62,306 nucleotides of DNA, taken from the NCBI GenBank assembly GCA_024643555.1, contig JAHEMQ010000010.1, positions 1 to 62,306 on the forward strand, given 5' to 3'. This DNA comes from Crocinitomicaceae bacterium (GTDB lineage: Bacteria > Bacteroidota > Bacteroidia > Flavobacteriales_D > Crocinitomicaceae). Shown in pieces: positions 10,525 through 18,029 of this stretch. The notes below the pieces were generated by a model. It had not been told where the DNA came from. It saw nothing but the letters and a program-made list of their open reading frames with translations, and ran no database searches. The position numbers and the translations under genes are program-made. The stretch's first letter is position 1. Every line of letters starts with the position of its first letter.

Positions 10525-10551
10525 AAAGGCCGGTACATACCGGCCTTTTTT
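10525..10551 (+). terminator. Intrinsic terminator
   Basis: A perfect 10-bp stem (AAAGGCCGGT at 10525-10534 pairing with ACCGGCCTTT at 10539-10548) with an ACAT loop runs into a T tract ending at 10551. It lies 20 bases after the stop of the type A secreted protein and 5 bases before the next start codon. Confidence 0.92.
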
Positions 10552-10556
10552 GTGTT

Positions 10557-10988
10557 ATGTGGGAATTCGAATTAGGCTATTTAGGACTGTTTTTAAGCGC
10601 TTTTTTGGCGGCAACCATACTTCCCGTTGCTTCCGAAGTTGTTTTGCTGGGAATGCTAGGCTTAGGATATGAACCATTTTTGTGTTTGATCATTGCCACC
10701 ACAGGAAATACGCTAGGAGCGATACTGAATTATTTCATCGGTTATGTAGGAAATCCGAATTGGTTAAAAAAGATCGGTGTCACCATTGTACAAATCGAGC
10801 AATGGAAGAGTAGAGCGCTTCGCTACGGAATGTGGCTTGCATTCTTTTCATGGTTACCAATCGTTGGAGACCTCATTGGTGTAGTCTTAGGATTCTTTCG
10901 TGCCCCCATGTTGCCAACTTTCACATTCTTTGGCATTGGTAAACTGCTCCGATATGGTGGAGTGATTTTACTTTATTTTATTTTTTGA
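10557..10988 (+). CDS. YqaA/DedA-like small integral membrane protein
   Basis: The 143-residue protein is almost entirely hydrophobic. It has about four membrane segments and a conserved glycine-rich core (ATTGNTLGAILNYFIGY). A second motif, WLPIVGDLIGVVLGFFR, is characteristic of the YqaA branch of the DedA/SNARE-associated (VTT domain) family. DedA-type proteins act in membrane homeostasis and phospholipid flipping, but the YqaA branch has no settled function. The start lies 5 bases after a strong terminator, so the promoter is unclear. The 3' end overlaps the convergent protease gene by 11 bases. Confidence 0.8.
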   Translation: MWEFELGYLGLFLSAFLAATILPVASEVVLLGMLGLGYEPFLCLIIATTGNTLGAILNYFIGYVGNPNWLKKIGVTIVQIEQWKSRALRYGMWLAFFSWLPIVGDLIGVVLGFFRAPMLPTFTFFGIGKLLRYGGVILLYFIF

Positions 10989-12456
10989 TATCAATTTTTA
11001 AGAACTCAAACACAGGGTCTTTTCGGTCGATTAATTGTTGACGATCGATCCAAATTTCTTGATCTGGTTCAATCGGATTTAATTCAATTTTAGATTTATT
11101 TTTCGGGGTGAATTTTAAAGTCGAAACCGATAAATGAATGTTCGAATGACCCAAAGAATATGGAGCGCTATTTCCAAATGTCCCGCAAATACTTCCCATA
11201 CAAGGTGTTCCAATGATCTTCCCACGGTTCATGTATTTGAACCACCCGGCAAATAATACAGAAGCAGACATGGAGGAACCGTTCATGATTAAAAAACACT
11301 TCCCTCTGTAAGTAAAGTTCAATTGGTTTTGTGGAATATACTCATAAAGAATTGTCTTTGTTGTCCCTATTGGAGATTTGTAAAAATCATATTCCTGACT
11401 GATTAAACCATTCGGATATACCCGCTCTGCACGCTGTTTGAACTGCCACTCCTGATAAAATGGCAAACGAGCAAATCGATCGTAATAGCTGCGCTTGTAC
11501 AAATAATTCATCTGCAAGGCTGCACTGTTCGCATTTAAATAACTCAACACATATTCTTGAGCACGTAACATTCCACCGAGATTGTCACGCAAATCAATGT
11601 ATAATTCCTGCACATTTTTTTCTTTTATTTCTGCGAAACATGCGTCAATGCGCTTCTTGAATTTTTTCAAAGAATATGGGTCAAATGATTCAATGGTCAA
11701 GACACAGCGGTTTTGTTGGTCGATGAAGTAACGAATAGGCCGCTCCTTTTCGCCACTTCGATCGCGTAAATACCTGATCGATTTCACATATTTGGCATCG
11801 TATTCAATGGTGTCGCCTTTTAAATTGACAAGTTTTACTTGCGCTTTGTCGGTGAGCTTCGCACGATGAATCAAATTATAACTTGCCCCCATCATACGCT
11901 GTGCGATTTCATCACGTGCTTGCATCGCATTCCCCTCTGAAAAGCTTAGGCGCTTGCTAAGTTCAAATAAACTGTCCATGGAAATGTGATCAATGGACAA
12001 AATTTCAGCCCCAACAGGAATAGCATTCTTATACATTCCTTCCAAGTAAAATTTGTTGTCAATCTTTACTGTAAAAAATGGCAATACAGCTCGATCTTTT
12101 GGACCTAAATAAAGAAAATCACGGGCATTTAAATTGGTATGAGAATCTTTCATGACCGATAAATAGGTATTAACGATTTGGATAAATTCCATCATCGTTT
12201 TCTCTGTCGAACATGCCGCAAGGGCCTGCTTATAGCCATTCACGAATGCCTCTACACCACAATAAAGTGTAGGATTCGGATGGGTACTTAAGATGTGTTC
12301 ATGCAACTGCTCAATATCAGCTTTCATGGCGGCCGGACAAAGTATCGCCGAACTCACATCATCTTTCGCATAATTAAAAAAGGAAAGACACGATTGTGCT
12401 GTTCCTAAATTGGAAAACAAGGGGCTTAAAAGGAGGATGAAGACGTATTTATGCAT
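10978..12456 (-). CDS. Secreted S41-family peptidase-like protein
   Basis: A signal peptide (MHKYVFILLLSPLFSNLGTAQ) is followed by a helical N-terminal region (about residues 25-120). The tail-specific protease core comes after it: YIDLRDNLGG matches the conserved LRxNxGG strand, and NGSSMSASVLFAGW matches the nucleophile region of S41 peptidases, with the serine in SAS. No obvious PDZ domain lies between these parts. The start codon taken is ATG at 12456; a TTG one codon upstream is less likely. A TAACTTCG motif at 12477-12470 supplies a plausible promoter. Peptidase activity is inferred, and the general base lysine was not identified with confidence. Confidence 0.75.
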   Translation of the reverse strand: MHKYVFILLLSPLFSNLGTAQSCLSFFNYAKDDVSSAILCPAAMKADIEQLHEHILSTHPNPTLYCGVEAFVNGYKQALAACSTEKTMMEFIQIVNTYLSVMKDSHTNLNARDFLYLGPKDRAVLPFFTVKIDNKFYLEGMYKNAIPVGAEILSIDHISMDSLFELSKRLSFSEGNAMQARDEIAQRMMGASYNLIHRAKLTDKAQVKLVNLKGDTIEYDAKYVKSIRYLRDRSGEKERPIRYFIDQQNRCVLTIESFDPYSLKKFKKRIDACFAEIKEKNVQELYIDLRDNLGGMLRAQEYVLSYLNANSAALQMNYLYKRSYYDRFARLPFYQEWQFKQRAERVYPNGLISQEYDFYKSPIGTTKTILYEYIPQNQLNFTYRGKCFLIMNGSSMSASVLFAGWFKYMNRGKIIGTPCMGSICGTFGNSAPYSLGHSNIHLSVSTLKFTPKNKSKIELNPIEPDQEIWIDRQQLIDRKDPVFEFLKIDIKK

Positions 12457-12469
12457 CAAAAGAGTGTCT

Positions 12470-12477
12470 CGAAGTTA
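12470..12477 (-). promoter_or_regulatory. Putative -7 element TAACTTCG
   Basis: TAACTTCG reads on the minus strand 13 bases upstream of the S41-like gene. It is a C variant of the TAnnTTTG motif. The same variant occurs before the genes at 17079, 27282 and 40552. It faces away from the plus-strand motif at 12500. Confidence 0.45.
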
Positions 12478-12499
12478 ACGGATTTACTGCAATAAATGT

Positions 12500-12507
12500 T
12501 ACTTTTG
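12500..12507 (+). promoter_or_regulatory. Putative -7 element TACTTTTG
   Basis: TACTTTTG matches TAnnTTTG and lies 24 bases upstream of the ATG at 12532. It falls inside the longer reading frame starting at 12496, which argues that 12532 is the true start of the lipoprotein. Confidence 0.55.
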
Positions 12508-12531
12508 GAACCATATAATCTTTCAAGTAAT

Positions 12532-12789
12532 ATGAAATTTAATTTACTGCCCATATTAACGCTAACGTTTTTGTTAAGTTCTTGTCACAACAAAGACGAA
12601 AAATTTTGTTCATGTATGGATAAAAGCAAGGAGGTAAATGAGTTAAGTGAAAAGATTTGGCAAAATGAAGGTTCTACAAAAGATAGCTTACGTTTGAAAA
12701 AATTAATTGCCTCAAAAAACCAAATTTGTGAGGAATATGCTTCAAAAAACGGGGAAGAACTGATGCTGCTGAGAGCAGATTGTAACTAA
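12532..12789 (+). CDS. Small Cys-containing lipoprotein, hypothetical
   Basis: The 85-residue product has a lipoprotein signal peptide with lipobox LLSSC near residue 17. The mature part is short, charged and mostly helical, with cysteines in KFCSCMDK and NQICEEY and near the C-terminus. I do not recognise a family. The start is set at ATG 12532 because the lipobox lies at normal distance and a promoter motif overlaps the upstream in-frame ATG at 12496. It ends one base before the TIGR01777 gene and is probably cotranscribed with it. Confidence 0.7.
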   Translation: MKFNLLPILTLTFLLSSCHNKDEKFCSCMDKSKEVNELSEKIWQNEGSTKDSLRLKKLIASKNQICEEYASKNGEELMLLRADCN

Positions 12790-12790
12790 C

Positions 12791-13684
12791 ATGGAAGAAT
12801 TAAAAACAGTATTAATTGCCGGTGGCTCTGGACTCATTGGGAAGCAACTGACAAAGGTCTTTAAAGAACGCGGCTATCGTGTCTATAAACTTTCTCGAAA
12901 TGCCAGAAAACAAGGTCACGTACAATGGAATCCAAAAACGAAGCAAGTAGATGAAAAGTACTTGAGTCGTGTGAATATCTTAATCAATTTGGCAGGGGCT
13001 AATATTGGAAATCGAAATTGGACCGAGAAGCGGAAAAAGGAACTGATCGATTCACGTGTGGAATCCACTGAATTCTTGAGCGAATTAGCAAGCAAAATGC
13101 CACATTTATACTATTATGTCGGCGCATCTGGTGTCAACTGTTATGAAATGGATGCCGAAAGGGTCTTTTCGGAAGAGGATGCCTATGGAGCAGATTTTCT
13201 GAGTGTGCTCGTGAAAGATTGGGAAAAGGCAAGTGACCGCTTTGATGGAATTTGTCCCTACGTTAAATTGCGCATCGCCATGGTACTTTCAAATCGTGGT
13301 GGATCGATGAATGCGATGAAAAGACCAATCAACTTTGGATTGGGATCCCCCATAGGAACAGGTACGCAATACCATCCATGGATTCACATAGATGATCTTT
13401 GCAGAATGATCTTATTTGCTATAGAGCAAAAGTTAGAAGGAACGTATAATGCTGTTGCGCATTGCGATACGAATCAAACGATGATGAAAGGGATTGCAAA
13501 GTACATGAAACGTCCATTCTTCTTTCCAGCGGTTCCTAGCTTTGTACTGAAGTTTTTCTTAGGTGAACGCGCAATGTTAGTACTTTCTGACTTGCGGGTC
13601 TCTAATGATAAGATTGTAAACGCTGGATTTTCATTCAAATACGACCAACTGAACAAAGCACTAAAAGCACTCTTTCCGAAATAA
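12791..13684 (+). CDS. TIGR01777 family NAD(P)-binding epimerase-like oxidoreductase
   Basis: The 297-residue protein starts with a Rossmann dinucleotide-binding motif, AGGSGLIGKQLTK. It contains NLAGANI, an NRNWTEKRKKELIDSRV segment, and the PWIHIDDL motif. These are diagnostic of the TIGR01777/YfcH (SulA-like) branch of the extended SDR family. The C-terminal DUF1731-like part includes the typical L-x-S-x-RV segment (VLSDLRVSNDKI). The length is normal. The family lacks a well-defined substrate; some members affect cell division or redox balance. It follows the small lipoprotein gene with one base between them. Confidence 0.87.
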   Translation: MEELKTVLIAGGSGLIGKQLTKVFKERGYRVYKLSRNARKQGHVQWNPKTKQVDEKYLSRVNILINLAGANIGNRNWTEKRKKELIDSRVESTEFLSELASKMPHLYYYVGASGVNCYEMDAERVFSEEDAYGADFLSVLVKDWEKASDRFDGICPYVKLRIAMVLSNRGGSMNAMKRPINFGLGSPIGTGTQYHPWIHIDDLCRMILFAIEQKLEGTYNAVAHCDTNQTMMKGIAKYMKRPFFFPAVPSFVLKFFLGERAMLVLSDLRVSNDKIVNAGFSFKYDQLNKALKALFPK

Positions 13685-13714
13685 TTTGTTTGAAATTTAA
13701 CATTCAAAAAGAAC

Positions 13715-13745
13715 CTTTGAAAAGTAAAAAAAACTACTTTCAAAG
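13715..13745 (+). promoter_or_regulatory. Inverted repeat in the leader of the PhoH-family gene
   Basis: CTTTGAAAAGTA at 13715-13726 can pair with TACTTTCAAAG at 13735-13745, leaving one bulged A and an A-rich 8-base loop. It ends 9 bases before the ATG at 13755. It could be an operator or an mRNA hairpin. It is not a normal terminator, because A residues rather than T residues follow it on the plus strand. Confidence 0.4.
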
Positions 13746-13754
13746 AAAAAAGGA

Positions 13755-15080
13755 ATGGCGAAATCTCAAAAAATATTCGTGTTAGATACGTCTGTGTTGT
13801 TGCATGACTTCGATTCAATATCAAACTTTGATGAACATTTTGTAGCAGTTCCGATTACGGTACTCGAGGAATTGGATAAATTCAAAGTGGGCAACGATAC
13901 AAAAAACTTCTCGGCAAGGGAAGTCATTCGCTTTATTGATCGACTTTCCGGAAGTGGTTCACTGCAAGAGTGGATTCCTCTCGGACCAGGACTCGGAAGT
14001 TTTAAAATCATCATGGAACAATCCTTGGATCAATTGAATGCAGAAGTCGTTTATGGATCACAAAAAAATGACCATAAAATTATCAACGCCGCTCTTTATC
14101 TGAAGGAAAAGGAAAAACGTAAGTCGGTAATTCTAGTAACGAAAGATATCAACTTACGCATCAAGGCAAAAGCTTTAGGACTTGTAGCAGAGGATTATCA
14201 AACTGGCAAAGTGCATTCCGATGAAATCCAGGCCTCAAGTACTTATTCCATTGAAGGACTCGAATCGACCGTAATTCGCGAAATATTTAACAAAGGAAGC
14301 ATTTCAGAAGAAGGAATTTTAGGGGAGAAAAAAGAGGTGAATGGGTATTATATTTTGAAAAACGGCAAAACCTCGGCACTTGCATTCTATAACCACTTAG
14401 ATGACCGCATTGACCGCATTGAAAAAGAATTTATCTACGGAATAAAGCCGAAAAATGCCGAACAAGCCTTTGCTTTTCATGCCCTCTTAAATCATGACAT
14501 TAAATTAGTGGCACTTCAAGGCGTTGCGGGAACGGGTAAAACACTATTGGCATTAGCCGCCGCATTGGAACAACAAAAATTATTCAATCAAATCATTCTA
14601 GCACGACCTATCGTTCCTTTATCCAACAAGGAAATTGGATTTCTGCCTGGTGATGCCAATGACAAAATAGGTCCGTATATGGAGCCACTTTGGGATAACT
14701 TGAAATTCATTAAGGCGCAATTTGGAGAAAATGAAAAGAAACATAAAGCCATCCTAGAAATGCAAGAATCGGGTAAAATCATCATTACTCCACTTGCATT
14801 TATTCGTGGACGCAGTTTATCGAACATCATGTTTATCATTGACGAAGCTCAAAATTTGACGCCGCACGAAGTAAAAACGATCATTACGCGCGCTGGAGAA
14901 AACACGAAAATTGTCTTTACTGGAGATGTCCATCAAATCGACACACCATATTTGGATGAGAATAGTAATGGACTAGCATACCTCATTGATCGACTCAAAG
15001 GAGAGTCCTTATTTGCACACGTGAAATTGGAAAAAGGAGAGCGCTCAGAATTGGCTAACTTAGCAAATGACCTGCTGTAA
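13755..15080 (+). CDS. PIN domain-PhoH ATPase (YlaK/PhoH2-like)
   Basis: The 441-residue protein fuses an N-terminal PIN nuclease domain (about residues 5-150) to a C-terminal PhoH ATPase domain (about 230-435). PIN acidic motifs include VLDTSVLLHD and LVTKDINLR. The ATPase part has Walker A GVAGTGKT at 256-263 and Walker B FIIDEAQNL. PIN-PhoH proteins are known as RNA helicase/ribonucleases. Most of the expected acidic metal ligands of the PIN domain appear present. It stands alone between a convergent methyltransferase (3-base gap) and an upstream inverted repeat that may regulate it. The biological target RNA is unknown. Confidence 0.9.
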   Translation: MAKSQKIFVLDTSVLLHDFDSISNFDEHFVAVPITVLEELDKFKVGNDTKNFSAREVIRFIDRLSGSGSLQEWIPLGPGLGSFKIIMEQSLDQLNAEVVYGSQKNDHKIINAALYLKEKEKRKSVILVTKDINLRIKAKALGLVAEDYQTGKVHSDEIQASSTYSIEGLESTVIREIFNKGSISEEGILGEKKEVNGYYILKNGKTSALAFYNHLDDRIDRIEKEFIYGIKPKNAEQAFAFHALLNHDIKLVALQGVAGTGKTLLALAAALEQQKLFNQIILARPIVPLSNKEIGFLPGDANDKIGPYMEPLWDNLKFIKAQFGENEKKHKAILEMQESGKIIITPLAFIRGRSLSNIMFIIDEAQNLTPHEVKTIITRAGENTKIVFTGDVHQIDTPYLDENSNGLAYLIDRLKGESLFAHVKLEKGERSELANLANDLL

Positions 15081-15083
15081 TCG

Positions 15084-15935
15084 TTACTGAATCCGAACCA
15101 ATTCACCAAAATACATGGTCTTTTCGGTTTTTGATTCCATGTATAATTGCGAAATAGAAGTTGTTTTCGTGGGAAAGTAAATGTCCGTTAATTCACTAAG
15201 AAAATCGGTGTCTACCGTTGGTGAGTAAGTATTCATAATTAAGAATCCATCTTCTTCCATTAAACTGGAAGCGGTCATCATCAGTTCGTCAATTTTGTCT
15301 TCAAGCTTCCATTTCTCGCCACTTGCACCAATTCCCCATGCGGGAGGATCCATAATAATTCCTTTGTAACGATTGGCTCGTTTCACTTCGCGTGCAGCAA
15401 ATTTTAAGGCGTCCTCATGTACCCATTTGATGTTTAAAAGTTTGCTTTCTTCCATGTTTCGTTTTGCCCAATTCAATGTGGACTTTGCGGAATCAACGTG
15501 ATAGGTGTCTGATCCTTTCAAGCGCGCCATGCAAGATGCTGCACCAGTATAAGCAAAGAGATTCAAAAAGCGCTCTTCTGCAGATAGGTGTTCTTCTATG
15601 AATCTCCAGTTCGCTTCTTGCTCAGGAAACAATCCAATGTGTTTAAATTTAGTAAGTGAAAGGGTGAATTGAAGTCGTTGGTACCGAATGTTCCATTCAC
15701 TCGGAACATTTTTCTTCAAACATTTCCATTTCCCTTGTTGAGCTTTTCCTTCAATGAATTCCCAATGGGCCAATTCCCGCCATTCGGTGAAAGGTTTACC
15801 GCTATGGAAATACGCTTGAACCTCCGGACGAATCGTAATGATTGAACCCCAACGCTCTAGTTTTTTACCGCCACCCGCATCAAGTAATTCATAATCTGCC
15901 CAAGGTTGGGCGTAAATTCTAGGAATATCGCTCAT
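15084..15935 (-). CDS. Class I SAM-dependent methyltransferase, RlmI/RlmK-like
   Basis: The 283-residue protein matches the C-terminal catalytic part of the RlmI/RlmK group (Methyltrans_SAM family). FLNLFAYTGAAS is the SAM-binding loop, YHVDSAK contains the acidic ribose-binding residue, and IIMDPPAWG is the catalytic-site motif. The usual PUA domain is absent, and the N-terminal 90 residues instead form a short beta-rich region. Related enzymes make m5C or m7G in 23S rRNA, and this one may methylate rRNA. It is last in a minus-strand operon, 3 bases after the TPR membrane protein gene. Confidence 0.83.
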   Translation of the reverse strand: MSDIPRIYAQPWADYELLDAGGGKKLERWGSIITIRPEVQAYFHSGKPFTEWRELAHWEFIEGKAQQGKWKCLKKNVPSEWNIRYQRLQFTLSLTKFKHIGLFPEQEANWRFIEEHLSAEERFLNLFAYTGAASCMARLKGSDTYHVDSAKSTLNWAKRNMEESKLLNIKWVHEDALKFAAREVKRANRYKGIIMDPPAWGIGASGEKWKLEDKIDELMMTASSLMEEDGFLIMNTYSPTVDTDFLSELTDIYFPTKTTSISQLYMESKTEKTMYFGELVRIQ

Positions 15936-15938
15936 TCA

Positions 15939-16520
15939 TTAACGCATTTTTGGCGTTTTTTTACGTCCACCCATCATTTGAGCCATGCGCATTTGGTTTT
16001 TAGAAGGTGCCATTTGAAGTTGACTTTGCATCATCTTGATTTGGTCACGCATCATGCCGTTTTTATCCAATTTTTTAGCTTCATTCAACAGAGAAACTGC
16101 TTCACTTTTCCTTCCCGTCTGTGCACAAATACCTGCTAAATGCATGCGCGCTACAGCGTTATCTTCTGCGGTTCTTAAGCCTAGTTCCATCGCTCTTCGC
16201 AAGAGTTTTTCACTGTTCGCGAATCCAAGTTCTTGTCCGCCCATGACCGCTTTCAAAAACAACACATAAGCGTGCTGTCTTCTAGGCAAATATTGAGGTT
16301 GTGTGATGCGATCAATGTACTTTTTCGCTTTATCTGTATTTCCTACACGCATTTGATTCAAGGCCAACAAAACGTTTTCATTTCTGAAAAACGAAAGGAT
16401 AATCAACGCCGTCACAAACAAAAAGGTAATGCCCCATCCCCAATGACCTGAGGTGAATAAATAAACGTTAAATCCTGTCGCAACAAGTGCTAAAACGATG
16501 CGGATAATAAATGCAATCAT
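15939..16520 (-). CDS. Small TPR-containing membrane protein, hypothetical
   Basis: The 193-residue protein has two hydrophobic N-terminal segments (about residues 2-22 and 26-45). A helical tetratricopeptide-like region follows (about 50-160, with NTDKAKKYIDR and ARMHLAGICAQTGRKSEAV). The C-terminus is Met-, Gln- and Lys-rich and strongly basic (QMRMAQMMGGRKK). The predicted topology puts the TPR part in the cytoplasm. I do not recognise a named family. It lies between RidA (22-base gap) and the methyltransferase (3-base gap) on the same strand, so it is probably cotranscribed. Confidence 0.75.
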   Translation of the reverse strand: MIAFIIRIVLALVATGFNVYLFTSGHWGWGITFLFVTALIILSFFRNENVLLALNQMRVGNTDKAKKYIDRITQPQYLPRRQHAYVLFLKAVMGGQELGFANSEKLLRRAMELGLRTAEDNAVARMHLAGICAQTGRKSEAVSLLNEAKKLDKNGMMRDQIKMMQSQLQMAPSKNQMRMAQMMGGRKKTPKMR

Positions 16521-16542
16521 AGGTTCTTTTTTTTATTCAATC

Positions 16543-16977
16543 TTAATCGATGGTAGCAATGCACTTTAACTCTATTGCAATTGGAGTTGGAAGTGAATTT
16601 ATTTCTACGGTCGTTCGGCAAGGTAAATTGTCCTTGAAATATTCAGCATAGACGCGATTGTATACCTGAAAATCTCGTTTCATATGTACTAAAAACACGG
16701 TAACATCCACTAACTGATCCCAACTGGAACCCGATTCCTCTAAGATGATACGTACATTGTCAAAAACACTGCGACATTGTGCTTCAAAGTCGAACTCGAT
16801 GAAGTTTCCATTTTTGTCCAATTTTAATCCAGGTACAGCAGAATCCGTGTCATCTGAACCTGCAACTCTTGGACCAACACCGGATAAAAAGAGGAGGTTT
16901 CCGACGCGTCGCGCATGTGGATACAATCCAACTGGTTTCGGAGCTTTATTGGTAGAAATACGATTTTGATTTGACAT
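16543..16977 (-). CDS. RidA/YjgF family reactive-intermediate deaminase
   Basis: The 144-residue protein has the RidA fold landmarks: GNLLFLSGVGP, VFDNVRIILEESG, VTVFLVHM and PCRTTVEI with the conserved arginine, then IAIELKCIA. RidA proteins hydrolyse reactive enamine/imine intermediates released by PLP enzymes. The YPHARRVGN start and the extra insertion around residues 45-60 resemble the 2-aminomuconate deaminase branch, so a specialised role is possible. The start is ATG 16977, just downstream of a TATATTTG motif. A longer frame starting at 17010 would overlap that promoter. It leads a three-gene minus-strand operon. Confidence 0.85.
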   Translation of the reverse strand: MSNQNRISTNKAPKPVGLYPHARRVGNLLFLSGVGPRVAGSDDTDSAVPGLKLDKNGNFIEFDFEAQCRSVFDNVRIILEESGSSWDQLVDVTVFLVHMKRDFQVYNRVYAEYFKDNLPCRTTVEINSLPTPIAIELKCIATID

Positions 16978-16992
16978 TTCTAAATCTTTCGG

Positions 16993-17000
16993 CAAATATA
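16993..17000 (-). promoter_or_regulatory. Putative -7 element TATATTTG for the ridA operon
   Basis: TATATTTG reads on the minus strand 15 bases upstream of the RidA start at 16977. It matches the TAnnTTTG consensus. No clear TTTG lies 19 bases farther upstream. Confidence 0.55.
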
Positions 17001-17064
17001 CGAAAAGCAATCGATTTTGACCTTAAGCTGGAACACAGCACTCGGATACTTGCGGATAATTGTG

Positions 17065-17072
17065 TAACTTCG
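17065..17072 (+). promoter_or_regulatory. Putative -7 element TAACTTCG for the glycosyltransferase pair
   Basis: TAACTTCG ends 6 bases before the ATG at 17079. It is the C variant also seen at 12477-12470. It supports the short start for the glycosyltransferase and a very short or absent leader. Confidence 0.4.
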
Positions 17073-17078
17073 CTTCAC

Positions 17079-18029
17079 ATGGAACAGAATTCCAAACATA
17101 TCGAATTATCCGTTGTCATTCCAACTTGTAATGAGGAAGGAAACATCAGACCAATGTACGAGCAATTATGCCTGGTCATGGAGCAAGTCCACATCACTGA
17201 TTTCGAGTTCATTTTTGTAGATGATGGAAGTACAGATCAATCTTTGTTGCATGTTCGATCGTTGCGAGTGAAAGACAGCCGAGTAAAATTCATCCAGTTA
17301 AGCAGAAATTTTGGACATCAAAACGCACTAAAAGCTGGTCTAGACCATGCTACTGGAGCAGCAGTGATTAGCATGGATGCTGATTTACAACATCCGCCGG
17401 CCTTAATTCCTACGCTTGTTGAAAAATGGAAACAAGGATTTGAAGTTGTTTATACCATTCGAAGAGACGATCAAAAAGTCCCTCTTCTGAAAAAATGGAC
17501 ATCCAAAGGATTTTACCGAATCACAAATAAATTGTCCGAAATTCCAATGGAAGAGGGAACAGCTGATTTCCGTTTGTTAGATCGAAAAGTCGTGGAGGCT
17601 TTGCGGCAATTCAATGAGACGCATTTATTTTTGCGCGGAATTATTCCATCACTTGGATTCAAACAAATGGGAATTCCTTATACACCGAATGCGCGTGTTT
17701 CCGGACAAACCAAATATTCCTTCTCGAAAATGCTACGTTTTGCCTTAAATGGCATTACTTCATCTAGTGCAAAGCCATTGTACTTTTCCATATATGCAGG
17801 GTTGTTTTTCGCCTTATTGGCGTTCTTATATGGACTTTATGCGGTTTACATTGCCGCCTTTACAAGTGAAGCCATCACCGGTTGGACCTCCATTATTGCT
17901 TCAATATTGTTCATTGGTGGCATTCAATTAATCATGATAGGCATTGTCGGCATCTACTTGGGGAAATTGTTCATTCAAAGTAAAAATCGCCCGCTTTATT
18001 TGATTACCGAAAAAGAATTGAAATCATGA
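17079..18029 (+). CDS. Polyisoprenyl-phosphate glycosyltransferase, GT2 family (GtrB/ArnC-like)
   Basis: The 316-residue protein starts at ATG 17079. The frame is open upstream to 16971, but that extension overlaps the divergent RidA promoter. A GT2 catalytic domain (about residues 8-230) shows VVIPTCNEEGN, FVDDGSTD, SRNFGHQNALKAGLDHA and SMDADLQHPP. Two membrane segments follow (about 235-260 and 270-300), typical of enzymes that load sugars onto undecaprenyl or dolichyl phosphate. The next gene overlaps by 4 bases (ATGA) and encodes a polytopic GT-C-like protein. The pair probably transfers a lipid-linked sugar across the inner membrane onto an unknown acceptor. Confidence 0.88.
   Translation: MEQNSKHIELSVVIPTCNEEGNIRPMYEQLCLVMEQVHITDFEFIFVDDGSTDQSLLHVRSLRVKDSRVKFIQLSRNFGHQNALKAGLDHATGAAVISMDADLQHPPALIPTLVEKWKQGFEVVYTIRRDDQKVPLLKKWTSKGFYRITNKLSEIPMEEGTADFRLLDRKVVEALRQFNETHLFLRGIIPSLGFKQMGIPYTPNARVSGQTKYSFSKMLRFALNGITSSSAKPLYFSIYAGLFFALLAFLYGLYAVYIAAFTSEAITGWTSIIASILFIGGIQLIMIGIVGIYLGKLFIQSKNRPLYLITEKELKS

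Noticed and set aside
12496-12531. Upstream ATG extending the small lipoprotein by 12 residues
   Set aside because: The extension would move the lipobox too far from the N-terminus, and a TACTTTTG promoter motif lies inside it; ATG 12532 fits better.
16971-17078. Upstream start for the GT2 glycosyltransferase
   Set aside because: The extra 36 residues overlap the divergent RidA start and its promoter and do not look like the family N-terminus, which begins just after ATG 17079.
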